Below, in pieces: positions 25,291 to 33,752 of a DNA stretch of 64,000 nt. The notes under the pieces were generated by a model. The model did not search any database. It saw nothing but the letters and a program-made list of their open reading frames with translations, and was not told the DNA's origin. Numbering within the stretch: position 1 is the stretch's first letter; each line of letters opens with the position of its first letter. The position numbers and the translations under genes are program-made. Origin of the DNA: a bacterium. GTDB lineage: Bacteria; Sumerlaeota; Sumerlaeia; SLMS01; JAHLLQ01. Where the stretch lies: contig JAHLLQ010000003.1 in assembly GCA_020444065.1 (NCBI GenBank), positions 320,979 to 384,978 of the forward strand. The letters are read 5' to 3'.

Positions 25291-25734
25291 ATGATCAAGC
25301 GCGCTTTTGGACTCTTCTTCCTGCTGACACTGACAGTCGGTCTGACGACCGGTTGCGGCGTCATCTACTCGACACAGAAGTACGGCTCGCCGCAATCGCA
25401 GCGGGTCTCGAAAGACGCCACCAAGGCCGAGGTATTCGCCAATCTCGGCGTTCCCAACTCGATCTACAAGGGCGCAAACGGCGAGGTCTTCTGCTACAAG
25501 TACCAGGATGGCGTGAACATCCTCGGCCTCTATGCGAAGGTCTCACGCACCGACACGATCATCGTCATGGACGAGGACGGCATCGTGCAGTTCGTCGGCG
25601 ATGTCCCGATGGGCCAGGGCATGACGATCCTCGCGTCGCCGATGCTCGACGCCACGCACCCGGTCCACACGACCGAGTTGAACTTCGATCCGGAGAACTG
25701 GGATCTGGAGTCGTCGTTGGAAATGGAAGAGTAA
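25291..25734 (+). CDS. outer-membrane lipoprotein, BamE/SmpA-like
   Basis: The signal peptide ends in a lipobox, LTTGC (about residues 18-22), so Cys22 is probably lipidated. The mature part opens with VIYSTQKYGSPQSQRVSKDATKAEVFANLGVPNSIYKGANGE, which has the form of the BamE/SmpA fold: a helix, then LGxP, then paired strands (FCYKYQDGVNILGLYAK; TIIVMDEDGIVQFVGD). Proteins of this shape act in outer-membrane assembly or are general envelope lipoproteins. The match is structural inference, not a firm family call. GGACGGAAAG precedes the start. Confidence 0.75.
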   Translation: MIKRAFGLFFLLTLTVGLTTGCGVIYSTQKYGSPQSQRVSKDATKAEVFANLGVPNSIYKGANGEVFCYKYQDGVNILGLYAKVSRTDTIIVMDEDGIVQFVGDVPMGQGMTILASPMLDATHPVHTTELNFDPENWDLESSLEMEE

Positions 25735-25822
25735 TTCTTCCGAGGGCTTCCACGGAAATCGATTGGCCGGCTCCGAATGGGGCCGGCCATCTTCTTATGG
25801 AGCGGGTGGTTGGAGGCGAGCG

Positions 25823-27709
25823 TCAGTAGACGAACCAGCCGCTCTGGGCGGCGACGATGACGGGGACTTCAGCATCACGAACCGGGCGCACGAAGTTGTA
25901 GATGCGGATGACATCGCCCTGGGGGCCGAAGCCGTACGGGTAGTCCGCCGGATCGCCGGTCTTGGGGTCGCTGCGTTGTGCGCCGGCGCCGTGGACATCC
26001 ATCAGGGTGTAGCTGCCTGAATCGGGCGGCTCTTCCATCCAGCCCAGGGCTTCGCCAAAGGCAACGTAAGAACCGTGATCACCGGTTTCATTTTCGACGT
26101 GTGTGGTGCCGCTCCAGTAGAAGGGATAATCTGTTCCGCCGCCTTCATCGGTGATGGGTGTGACGTTGAACATCGGATCGATGGCGGCCGAGTTTGTCGC
26201 CTGGGGCGAGCGCGAGTAGTCGAGGAGGCTGTGGAGTTCTTTCACGTTCGGCAGGCGCCAGTCGTTGTGCCCCAGGTAGTTCGAAGCGTTGAGTTGTTCA
26301 ACGTAAGCGAGCGCCTCTTCCCAGTTCTTGCCGGACGCGCTGTCGTCTTTCGGCCACATGAGAGCCGTCGCGCGATCGGTAATTGTGCCGTCATCGTTGT
26401 CGACGAAATCGTTTGTGCCGTAGTCGGTGTTTCCGCGCACGCAGCGGACGTAGAAGAGTTTGTCTTCGCCGGTTCCGGGGTTGGTGAGGCCGTAGCCCTT
26501 GATGCGACCATCGGCAAAGTTGACGCCGAAGTCGGTTGTGCTGCCCGGGTACTGTGGCGTGTTTCCCTCCATTGTCAGTCCGGTGTAAATCGATGTTGTG
26601 GCCCACTGGGAATCGATCATGCGCTCGCCGGCGTTTTCATCCCCGAATGCAAAATCGAAGAAGTCTTCGTCGAGATAGGGCTTCGATGTTTCGGTGGTTG
26701 TGCCGGTATAGCCGGTGAAGTCCATCAGCGAGTAGAGTTCTTTGATCGATGGCAGGCGCCAGTCGTTGTGCCCCGCGAAGTTCATCGCGTTGAGCGTTGC
26801 CGGGTAGCTCATCGCATCTTCCCACGAGAGCTTGTCGTCGACATCGATGTCGTTGTCGCCATCAAGGTCGGCGTCCTTCACCCATTCCAGACGTGTGACG
26901 TGATCGAAGACAGTGAGGCCGTCGTCGCTGATGGAGTAGCTCGGCGGCCAGCCGTCGATCTGCGCGTCCTGGCCGTAGAAGGGTTGGCCGACGGTCGGGG
27001 GCGTGATCTCGGTCATGGAATTGTAGCAGGTCGACTGGTTTGTATCGACGATCGGGTAGGGGATTGTGGGAGGAGAGAGGACTGTCAGGGTGGCTTCGGC
27101 GGACGTTGCATCTCCGAAGGCGTTCGAGACAACGCATCGATATGTCGCGGCATCGGCGGCGGAGGTGTCTGTGATCGGGTACGTCGATTCGATCGCGCCG
27201 GGAATGTTCGTCTGGTTTTTTTGCCATTGGTATTCGAGGGTTCCATCGCCGAGGGCCGCGACGGAGAATTTCGCTGTGGCTCCCTCGACGATCGAGCGCG
27301 TGACGGGATCGGCCGTGATCGTTGGCGGGCTGTTGGCAGCGCCGGTGACCGTGAAGCCGTTGGCTTTCGAGAAGACGACGTTTCCGCTGGGGCCGCCGAA
27401 AGTCACGGTGGCGTCCTTTGTGCCCGGAGTTTCGCCGGCAGGGATGTTGAAGAGCGCGGACACGTTGTAGGTATCGACGCGTGTGACGTTCGTGCCGGAG
27501 ATCGTGCCAATGGCGGCTCCGACGAGGGGCGCATCAATCGGGGGCGGCGGGGGCGTTTCCGTCAGCGTGTACGTGACGGTGAGCGCGCTTGTTCCGGCCT
27601 GCGCGGAATCGGGGGTTACGGTTGCGACTCCTTCCCCAAGTGCGGTCGCGGCGATGAGCAGCATTGCTGCCTGCATCGAATACACAAACCAGCGTCCAGT
27701 GCGAATCAT
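25823..27709 (-). CDS. secreted protein with Ig-like and two DUF1566 domains
   Basis: The 628-residue protein has a signal peptide (MIRTGRWFVYSMQAAMLLIA...ALGEG). An IPT-like region follows (VTPDSAQAGTSALTVTYTL), then an Ig-like domain at about residues 125-215 (PPTITADPVTRSIVEGATAKF ... ATYRCVVSNAFGDATSAEATL). Two DUF1566 (Lcl C-terminal) units come next, each with a WRLP core: GHNDWRLPSIKELYSLMDF and GHNDWRLPNVKELHSLLDY, with matched calcium-loop-like DLDGDNDIDVDD and DNDDGTITDRAT segments. DUF1566 proteins are exported and of unknown function, often adhesive. A GGAGCC lies before the start. It is divergent from the second Fic gene. Confidence 0.88.
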   Translation of the reverse strand: MIRTGRWFVYSMQAAMLLIAATALGEGVATVTPDSAQAGTSALTVTYTLTETPPPPPIDAPLVGAAIGTISGTNVTRVDTYNVSALFNIPAGETPGTKDATVTFGGPSGNVVFSKANGFTVTGAANSPPTITADPVTRSIVEGATAKFSVAALGDGTLEYQWQKNQTNIPGAIESTYPITDTSAADAATYRCVVSNAFGDATSAEATLTVLSPPTIPYPIVDTNQSTCYNSMTEITPPTVGQPFYGQDAQIDGWPPSYSISDDGLTVFDHVTRLEWVKDADLDGDNDIDVDDKLSWEDAMSYPATLNAMNFAGHNDWRLPSIKELYSLMDFTGYTGTTTETSKPYLDEDFFDFAFGDENAGERMIDSQWATTSIYTGLTMEGNTPQYPGSTTDFGVNFADGRIKGYGLTNPGTGEDKLFYVRCVRGNTDYGTNDFVDNDDGTITDRATALMWPKDDSASGKNWEEALAYVEQLNASNYLGHNDWRLPNVKELHSLLDYSRSPQATNSAAIDPMFNVTPITDEGGGTDYPFYWSGTTHVENETGDHGSYVAFGEALGWMEEPPDSGSYTLMDVHGAGAQRSDPKTGDPADYPYGFGPQGDVIRIYNFVRPVRDAEVPVIVAAQSGWFVY

Positions 27710-28043
27710 GGTCCGGGCTCCTATCTGGTTTCGGTGCGTCTGGGGATGGAGTAAGCGAGAAGTGTGCGACCGATTGATTTGCTGATTTCATTGTGGTTAC
27801 GTGGAACATGCATCGGACCTGGTACGTTATGGTGCGGACTTCTGATCAGGCAGTGTCCTCTGTAGTGCGCCTCTGGTGGTAATGGTTTTTGCAGAATCCT
27901 GACAATTTCTAACAATTAATCGTTGGGTATTGCGAAAAATACAGAATATAGCCTGGACAAGGCCCACAATTAATGATTTTTCAAGGAACGGGCGTAAGAC
28001 TAATTGTTTTCTGGGTACCGTAACGATTTTGGAGGAAGTGTTT
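27710..28043. other. AT-rich divergent promoter region
   Basis: The 334 bases between the DUF1566 gene and the second Fic gene are clearly poorer in GC than their surroundings and contain no convincing gene. Three ACAATTARN-type motifs lie in the half nearest fic (see the separate entry). The low GC suggests promoter function or transferred DNA. Confidence 0.5.
27912..28007. promoter_or_regulatory. three ACAATTA(A/G)T motifs upstream of the second fic
   Basis: ACAATTAAT occurs at 27912-27920 and 27966-27974, and its near complement ACTAATTGT at 27999-28007. Spacing between the first two is 54 bases. They resemble operator half-sites in the leader of the Fic gene. Confidence 0.4.
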
Positions 28044-28052
28044 GTGGGCGCA

Positions 28053-29549
28053 ATGGCCAGATCCAAACCTGTGGGTTACGAGGAGCTGATCCAGCGCTTC
28101 GAGTTGAATGTGATCCCCAATTGGCACCGGTCGAGTGTTTCTGATGGTTCGCGGCGCGTCGTGCAGAGTGGCGATTCCGTGATCGAAGAGTTCCCGTTCG
28201 CGTACTGGCCGGGCGACACGGTGGGCGACCACCTGGAGTTTGCGCTGAAGTATGATGGGGTGAATCTGGGGATTCTCGCGGCGATTTTCGACGTCATCGA
28301 TCCCTTGGACATCGTTACCTATGTGCAGTCGAAGCCGACGGGCCAGTATTCCCGCCGGATTTGGTTTCTGTACGAGTTCCTCACCGAGAAGCTGCTTCCT
28401 CTCGATAACGTGACGCAGGGGAACTACGTGGATCTGCTGGAGCGACGGAAGTACTATGTTACGGAGCCTGGCGATCGCGTCAGGCGGCAACGCATCCGCA
28501 ATAACCTGCTGGGCGATTCCCGGTTCTGTCCAATCGTTCGGCGGACGAAGAGGCTATCGAAATTCGAATCGATGGATCTTTCGACCAGAGGGCGTGAGGT
28601 CGTTTCTCAATACTCCGCGGAGATGCTGCATCGCGCGCTCGATTACCTGTACACCAAGGAGACGCGGTCGTCGTATGAGATCGAACGGATTCGACCGGAT
28701 TCCTCGCGGACACAGCGCTTCGTTGCGCTGCTTCGACTCGCCGAGAAGGAAGACTTCTGTGAGAAGGATCGACTCATCGAGCTTCAAGGAAGGACCGTCG
28801 ATCCACGGTTTGCTGAATCCGATTACCGAACGACTCAGAATTACGTCGCAGAGTCCATACCTTGGGCTTCCCCCAGAGTACACTACGTGTGTCCCAAGCC
28901 CGAGGATCTTGATTTTTTGATGGATGGAATGTTTGCGACTCATCGTCGGATTGAGAGTTCAAAGATCAACGCAGTGATTCACGCTGCAATCATTGCTTAT
29001 GGCTTTGTCTTTCTGCATCCATTCGAAGATGGAAACGGCCGTATCCATCGCTTCCTGATACACAATATCCTGGCTCGATGCGGATTCAGCCCGCCGGGAA
29101 TTATGTTTCCCGTTTCGGCGGCGATGTTGAATCACCTGGCGCAGTATGATGCTTCGCTCGAGTCGTTCTCTCGTCCATTGCTATCCATTCTGGAATACAA
29201 CCTCGACGACAATGGTCGGATGAACGTCATTGGAGAAACGAGAGATCATTATCGCTTCCTGGATTTCACGAACCAGGCGGAGGCACTCTTTGAATTCGTC
29301 CAAGTGACGATCGAGAAGGAGTTGATCGAGGAACTGAAGTTTCTCTCAAACTACGACACGGCAAAGAGAGCAGTTCAACAGATCGTCGATCTTCCCGATC
29401 GGCAGATCGACTTGTTCATTCGGATTTGCCTGCAAAATGACGGACATCTTTCGGCAAGAAAGAAGGAAAGCCATTTTGTACTCCTGACGGATGACGAGAT
29501 CGCGCAGATGGAAGAGGCCGTGCGTCGCGTCTATCTATCAGAAGAATAG
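28053..29549 (+). CDS. Fic-domain protein
   Basis: The 498-residue protein contains the complete Fic motif HPFEDGNGRIHRFL at about residues 322-335, with the supporting helix NILARCGFSPPGIMFPVSAAML typical of a long Fic subgroup. I see no clear S/T-xxx-E-G/N inhibitory motif N-terminal to it, unlike the class II enzyme at 1861. The first 200 residues (VIPNWHRSSVSDGSRR, SVIEEFPFAYWPGDTVGDHLEFALKYDGVNL) form a separate conserved domain. The exact start is open: GGAGGA at 28031-28036 suits a GTG at 28044 at least as well as the ATG at 28053. Function by family is AMP transfer; the targets are unknown. Confidence 0.88.
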   Translation: MARSKPVGYEELIQRFELNVIPNWHRSSVSDGSRRVVQSGDSVIEEFPFAYWPGDTVGDHLEFALKYDGVNLGILAAIFDVIDPLDIVTYVQSKPTGQYSRRIWFLYEFLTEKLLPLDNVTQGNYVDLLERRKYYVTEPGDRVRRQRIRNNLLGDSRFCPIVRRTKRLSKFESMDLSTRGREVVSQYSAEMLHRALDYLYTKETRSSYEIERIRPDSSRTQRFVALLRLAEKEDFCEKDRLIELQGRTVDPRFAESDYRTTQNYVAESIPWASPRVHYVCPKPEDLDFLMDGMFATHRRIESSKINAVIHAAIIAYGFVFLHPFEDGNGRIHRFLIHNILARCGFSPPGIMFPVSAAMLNHLAQYDASLESFSRPLLSILEYNLDDNGRMNVIGETRDHYRFLDFTNQAEALFEFVQVTIEKELIEELKFLSNYDTAKRAVQQIVDLPDRQIDLFIRICLQNDGHLSARKKESHFVLLTDDEIAQMEEAVRRVYLSEE

Positions 29550-29640
29550 CAGTCATGAGGCAAGGCACGGCGGCGATGACCCTTGATTCGTTTGCGGGGG
29601 CGTGGTGGGGTTGGATTGGCCGAGTGGGAGCGGCGGTGGG

Positions 29641-30450
29641 ATGATTCGGATGCGTGGCGGGATGATTGGGGCGTTGGCGCTGGCGCCGGGGGCGGTGTGG
29701 GCATGCGGCGTCTGCACGCAATCCTTAGCTCAATATCATATCCCCGGGATCCTGGGGGTCTTTTACACGTTCGTGGCGTGGAAGATTGTCCACACGGTCC
29801 TTCTCTGGATGGGCAAGCTGCCGATTCTGGAGGAGCCGTTTGGCCGCGTCATTCGTCTGGGGTCACGCGCCGGATTGATCGTGCTCGCGATCGTCCTTTT
29901 CCCGATGACGGGCTACATCGGTCTGCTTGCAATCTTCATCTATTTGTTTGTGATGTTTGCCGTCTCGCTCGTCCAGGATCGAGCCAAGGAGGGGCGGTGG
30001 CACCGTGGAGGCATCGCGATGCTGGCGAGCGTCCTGATCGTCTCCATGTCGATCGTCGTCATTGATGCGGCGCGACGAACGCAGATGACTCCGCTGGATA
30101 AATACTTCGCCTACGTGTCCCCGGGGTCGGGGCCGGCTAGGTCGCTTGCGCAGGATTTAGCGCGTGGCCCCGTTGACCACGAGCGTCTTCGGATTGCGTT
30201 CGAACGCGGCGGCGATGAGCGGTCGCTGGCGATTGATGTCTTGCGCGAGCATTCGAATCGGAATGATTTGCTCCTTTTCCGGGATGCAATCTCTCTGTTG
30301 CCGGACGAGATGCTCGATGCTTCGAGCAGTATTATGGATGCCTACAAGTTTCAATACTGGCTGAACCAATTCGACGTGCCGTGGGAGAAGATGGAATCGA
30401 TCGATGAGTTGCTGGTGTGGATCGATACCAATGTAGAGCAAACGCCGTAG
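29641..30450 (+). CDS. membrane protein of unknown function
   Basis: The 269-residue protein begins with a hydrophobic stretch followed by ACGVCTQSLAQYHIPG, and has about four helices: LGVFYTFVAWKIVHTVLLWM, AGLIVLAIVLFPMTGYIGLLAIFIYLFVMFAVSL and GIAMLASVLIVSMSIVVIDAA. The C-terminal 100 residues are soluble and charged (RSLAIDVLREHSNRNDLLLF, DAISLLPDEMLDASSSIMDAYKFQYWL). CxxC in ACGVC could bind metal or form a disulfide. No family is recognised. It converges on uppS with 3 bases between stops. Confidence 0.65.
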   Translation: MIRMRGGMIGALALAPGAVWACGVCTQSLAQYHIPGILGVFYTFVAWKIVHTVLLWMGKLPILEEPFGRVIRLGSRAGLIVLAIVLFPMTGYIGLLAIFIYLFVMFAVSLVQDRAKEGRWHRGGIAMLASVLIVSMSIVVIDAARRTQMTPLDKYFAYVSPGSGPARSLAQDLARGPVDHERLRIAFERGGDERSLAIDVLREHSNRNDLLLFRDAISLLPDEMLDASSSIMDAYKFQYWLNQFDVPWEKMESIDELLVWIDTNVEQTP

Positions 30451-30453
30451 CGG

Positions 30454-31245
30454 TCAGCGGACGCCGCCGAAGCGGCGGTCGCGCTGCTGGTAGGCTTCGA
30501 GGGCTTCGAGGAAGTGGATGCGCCGGAAGTCGGGCCACAACACGGGCATGCTGAGGTATTCGGTATACGCGATCTGCCAAAGCAGGAAGTTACTGACGCG
30601 CATTTCGCCCGATGTGCGAAGCAAAAGCTCGGGTTCGGGCAATTCGGGTTGATACAAATGACGCGCGAAGACGTCGGGGTCGATGTCTTCGGGTTTCATT
30701 TCTCCGGCGGCGACGCGTTCGGCGATGGCGCGCGTGGCGTCGACGATTTCATTCCGCCCGCCGTAATTGAGCGCGAGGTTCAGCACGAGACCGGTGTTGC
30801 TGGAGGTGACTTCGATCGTGTTGGCGAGTTTCTTCTGGGCGCTGGCCGGAAGCGCGTCGATGCGGCCGCTGGCAACGAGTCGTACGTTGTTGTCGTTGAG
30901 CTCGGGGATTTCTTTGACGAGGAAGCGTTCGAGGAGCTTCATCAACGCGGTGACTTCGCGCTTGGGGCGGCTCCAGTTTTCGCTGGAGAAGGCGTAGAGC
31001 GTGAGCGCGTCGAGCTGGAGCTGGGCGGCGGTGCGTGTCGCCGCGCGGACGGCTTCGATGCCGGCGCGATGTCCGTCGATGCGTTCCGGCAGTGAGTGGG
31101 AGCGTGCCCAACGGCCGTTGCCGTCCATGATGATCGCCACGTGGCGCGGCAGGCTCTCGAGGCGCAGCCGTGCGAAGACCGCCAGCTCTTCGGGAGAGAC
31201 GGGTTCGAGCAGGCGAGGTTTGTCGTGGCGGGTTTGTTGGGACAC
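30454..31245 (-). CDS. uppS: isoprenyl transferase (undecaprenyl diphosphate synthase)
   Basis: UppS condenses isopentenyl diphosphate onto farnesyl diphosphate to make the C55 lipid carrier for peptidoglycan and other glycans. Signatures are HVAIIMDGNGRWARSH (catalytic Asp and P-loop-like turn), TLYAFSSENWSRPKREV and LLLRTSGEMRVSNFLLWQIAYTE. Length and order match the family. A GTG at 31245 preceded by GGAG gives 263 residues; the ATG 27 codons further up adds an unlikely hydrophobic stretch. It is the last gene of the rpsB-tsf-pyrH-frr-uppS operon and follows frr after a 98-base gap containing a hairpin. Confidence 0.96.
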   Translation of the reverse strand: MSQQTRHDKPRLLEPVSPEELAVFARLRLESLPRHVAIIMDGNGRWARSHSLPERIDGHRAGIEAVRAATRTAAQLQLDALTLYAFSSENWSRPKREVTALMKLLERFLVKEIPELNDNNVRLVASGRIDALPASAQKKLANTIEVTSSNTGLVLNLALNYGGRNEIVDATRAIAERVAAGEMKPEDIDPDVFARHLYQPELPEPELLLRTSGEMRVSNFLLWQIAYTEYLSMPVLWPDFRRIHFLEALEAYQQRDRRFGGVR

Positions 31246-31292
31246 TGGGGCTCCGGAGGGGAAAGCAGTGGCGAGTAAGCAGAAAGGCGGTA

Positions 31293-31323
31293 GCTGGCAG
31301 ATGATTGGAGATCGTCTGCCAGC
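31293..31323 (-). other. intercistronic hairpin between frr and uppS
   Basis: GCTGGCAGATGAT and ATCGTCTGCCAGC form a 13-base stem with one mismatch around TTGGAG-type loop sequence. No T-tract follows, so it is more likely to be an RNA-processing or stability element than a full terminator. Confidence 0.5.
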
Positions 31324-31343
31324 CATCCGTCGCCTTTGCTTTC

Positions 31344-31916
31344 TCAGACTTCCATGATTTCGGCTTCTTTGCCTTTCAGCTTTTCGTCGATCTTTTTGAT
31401 ATAGTCATTGGTCAGGGTCTGGATCTCGTCGTGGGCATCGCGGCCGGCGTCTTCGCCGATGGCGTGGTCTTTTTCCAGCTTCTTGACGTCGTCATTGGCG
31501 TGCTTGCGGACGTGGCGGACGGCAACGCGGGCTTCTTCGGCCATGTGGGCGGCGACTTTGCAGAGTTCTTTGCGGCGCTCTTCGGTCAGGGCCGGAATGT
31601 TGATGCGGATGGCGACGCCATCATTGTTGGGATTGAAGCCGAGGTTGGCGGCGATGATCGCGCGCTCGATGCCGGCCAACTGACTCTTGTCCCAGGGGCT
31701 GATCTGAATGGTGCGGGCGTCAGGGGTGGTGATGTTGGCCATCTGGTTGATGGGCATGGCTTGGCCGTAGGCTTCGACTTCGACTTGATCGACGAGGCCG
31801 GGGTTGGCGCGGCCGGTGCGCACGGTATGAAATTCATCATCCAGCGCGCGAAGGGCGCCCTTCATCTTCGCCTCGGCGGTATCGTAGACAGTCTTGGTTT
31901 CGGGTATCAGGGTCAT
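31344..31916 (-). CDS. frr: ribosome recycling factor
   Basis: RRF splits post-termination ribosomes together with EF-G. The 190-residue protein shows all signatures: the N-terminal helix (KTVYDTAEAKMKGALRALDDEF), RTGRANPGLVDQVEVEAYG, PINQMANITTPDARTIQISPWDK, and the C-terminal helices ERRKELCKVAAHMAEEARVAVRHVRKHANDDVKKLEKD. Length is normal. Only 7 bases separate it from the pyrH stop, so the two genes are co-transcribed. Confidence 0.98.
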   Translation of the reverse strand: MTLIPETKTVYDTAEAKMKGALRALDDEFHTVRTGRANPGLVDQVEVEAYGQAMPINQMANITTPDARTIQISPWDKSQLAGIERAIIAANLGFNPNNDGVAIRINIPALTEERRKELCKVAAHMAEEARVAVRHVRKHANDDVKKLEKDHAIGEDAGRDAHDEIQTLTNDYIKKIDEKLKGKEAEIMEV

Positions 31917-31923
31917 CGTTGTC

Positions 31924-32679
31924 TCACTCCTTGGTAACCTTTGTTCCGATGTCGCCGTGGCATGCCACGCGGTGCGTGTTGCCAGGGACCTTCAGATTAT
32001 ACACCACAATGGGGACGTCATTGTCGCGGCACAAGGCTAGAGCGGCCCCGTCCATCACACCGAGATTCTCTCGCATGGCACGGCTGTAGCTGCACGTGGG
32101 GAGGAACTCTGCGTTGGGGTCCTTGTTGGGGTCCGCGGTATAGACGCCGTCGACCTTGGTGCCTTTGAGGAGCGCATCGGCGTCGAGTTCGTTGGCGCGC
32201 AGTGCGGCAGCGCTGTCTGTCGTGAAGAAGGGGTTGCCGGTGCCGCCGCCGAAGATGACGACGCGGCCTTTCTCCAGGTGACGAATGGCACGGCGGCGGA
32301 TGTAGGGCTCGGCCACGTCGGCCATGGGGATGGCGGTCATCGTGCGCGTCTGGACGCCCATGTGCTCGAGAGCGTCCTGGAGCATGAGGGCGTTGATGAC
32401 GGTGGCGAGCATGCCGACCTGGTCGGCGACGGCGCGTTTCATGTCGCGGGCGGCTTCGCTGTTGCCGCGGAAAATATTCCCGCCACCAATAACAACGCCG
32501 ACCTGGATACCCAGATCGGCGACGCTTTTGATTTCCCGGGCGATGAACAGGACCGATTCGCGGTCCAGTCCGAAGGCTTCTTTCCCCTTCATCATTTCGC
32601 CGCTGAGTTTGAGGATCACTCGTTGGTATTGGGCCATCGCTGCGGCGGGTGAGACTTCCGACTTCGAAATCACTTCCAT
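31924..32679 (-). CDS. pyrH: UMP kinase
   Basis: PyrH phosphorylates UMP to UDP in pyrimidine nucleotide synthesis and belongs to the amino-acid-kinase fold. It shows VILKLSGEMMKGKEAFGLD, the nucleotide loop VVIGGGNIFRGN, ADQVGMLATVINALMLQDAL and the GTGNPFFTTDSAAALRANEL motif. The start at 32679 gives 251 residues, slightly above the usual 240 because of a short N-terminal extension (MEVISKSEVSPAAAMAQ). A second possible start is the internal MAQYQRV. It is in the operon with tsf upstream and frr downstream. Confidence 0.97.
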   Translation of the reverse strand: MEVISKSEVSPAAAMAQYQRVILKLSGEMMKGKEAFGLDRESVLFIAREIKSVADLGIQVGVVIGGGNIFRGNSEAARDMKRAVADQVGMLATVINALMLQDALEHMGVQTRTMTAIPMADVAEPYIRRRAIRHLEKGRVVIFGGGTGNPFFTTDSAAALRANELDADALLKGTKVDGVYTADPNKDPNAEFLPTCSYSRAMRENLGVMDGAALALCRDNDVPIVVYNLKVPGNTHRVACHGDIGTKVTKE

Positions 32680-32752
32680 CGTGTCGTCCCTTCCGGCGCC
32701 CGGGGGCGCAGAGGCTTTGGTTCGCGGGGTCAGGGATACAACCGGATACGAA

Positions 32753-32781
32753 GGCGCGGCGAGCAAAAAACCCGCCGCGCC
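32753..32781 (-). other. intercistronic hairpin between tsf and pyrH
   Basis: GGCGCGGCG and CGCCGCGCC pair over 9 bp around an A/T-rich loop (AGCAAAAAACC on the plus strand). The T-run lies in the loop and not after the stem, so full termination is doubtful. It probably tunes expression between tsf and pyrH. Confidence 0.5.
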
Positions 32782-32798
32782 GATCATTCCGTTTGCTT

Positions 32799-33680
32799 TC
32801 AGCCCTCGGCTTTGGCGCCGACCTGAATGCGGACAAAGTCCGTGAGTTTGACCTTCACGCCAACCGCCTTGCTCAACTCCTCGACGACCTGGACGACGGT
32901 CTTGGAGGGGTCCTTGGCGTAGGCCTGGTCAAGGAGGCAGTTGTCCTTGTAGAAGGACTTGATCTTGCCGTCGACGATCTTGGGGATGATCGCTTCGGGC
33001 TTGCCCTCGTTGCGAGCCAGAGCGGCGAAGATTTCGCGCTCCGCATCGAGGGTCTTGTTGTCGACCTGGCTCTCGTCCAGGAAGCGGGGGGAGAACGCCG
33101 CGATGTGCATCGCGATGCCGCGGAGCTCTTCGATGACGGCCGTGCGCTTATCGTCGGCGACGCCGCCTTCAACGTCGGCGGCCAGGAGGACGCCGATCTT
33201 TCCGGGAGGGTGAACGTAGCCGGTGACCACGTCGCCGCTGACGCGGGCGTAGGTGCTCAGCTCGATCTTCTCGCCGATCTTGGTGCGGACGTCGTCGACG
33301 GCGGTCTGGACGTTGGCGCCGCCTTCGAGCGTAAGCCCCTTGAGCGCTTCGAGGTCGGCCGGCTTGTCGGCCAGTGCCTGGGCGGCAATCTGCTTCACCA
33401 GGGCAGCGAACTCTTCGTTGCGGGACACGAAGTCGGTCTCGCAGTTAAGCTCTGCCACGGTGCCTTCGGTGCAATCGGGGTTGATGGCCACGGCGGCCAG
33501 ACCCTCGGCGGCGGCGCGGCCTTCGCGCTTCGCTGCCTTGGCAATGCCGCGCTCGCGGAGGACGCGGATGGCATCTTCCATGATGCCTTCGGCTTCTTCG
33601 AGTGCCTTCTTGCACTCCATCATGCCCACGCTGGTCTTGTCGCGCAGCTCTTTCACCATCGCTGCCGTAATCTCAGCCAT
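32799..33680 (-). CDS. tsf: elongation factor Ts
   Basis: EF-Ts exchanges GDP for GTP on EF-Tu. The N-terminus MAEITAAMVKELRDKTSVGM followed by MECKKALEEA carries the family signature (LRxxTGxGMMDCKKAL, here with SVGM). GTVAELNCETDFVSRNEEFAALVKQIA and the core-domain repeat VVTGYVHPPGKIGVLLAAD are present. Length (293) is normal. It lies between rpsB and pyrH, the usual place. Confidence 0.98.
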   Translation of the reverse strand: MAEITAAMVKELRDKTSVGMMECKKALEEAEGIMEDAIRVLRERGIAKAAKREGRAAAEGLAAVAINPDCTEGTVAELNCETDFVSRNEEFAALVKQIAAQALADKPADLEALKGLTLEGGANVQTAVDDVRTKIGEKIELSTYARVSGDVVTGYVHPPGKIGVLLAADVEGGVADDKRTAVIEELRGIAMHIAAFSPRFLDESQVDNKTLDAEREIFAALARNEGKPEAIIPKIVDGKIKSFYKDNCLLDQAYAKDPSKTVVQVVEELSKAVGVKVKLTDFVRIQVGAKAEG

Positions 33681-33705
33681 TGATCTGATCCTTTATCGGA
33701 GAATC

Positions 33706-33734
33706 GCCCGCCCTGCGGATGAGGCAGGGCGGGC
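33706..33734 (-). other. intercistronic hairpin between rpsB and tsf
   Basis: GCCCGCCCTGC at 33706 pairs perfectly with GCAGGGCGGGC ending at 33734 (11 bp, 7-base loop). No T-tract follows on the minus strand. Similar hairpins lie in two of the three other gaps of this operon. Confidence 0.55.
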
Positions 33735-33752
33735 AGTCGATGTTTTCTTTGA

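Noticed and set aside
26075-27754. 559-codon frame opposite the DUF1566 gene
   Set aside because: The minus strand has clear signal peptide, Ig and WRLP motifs; the opposite frame shows none.
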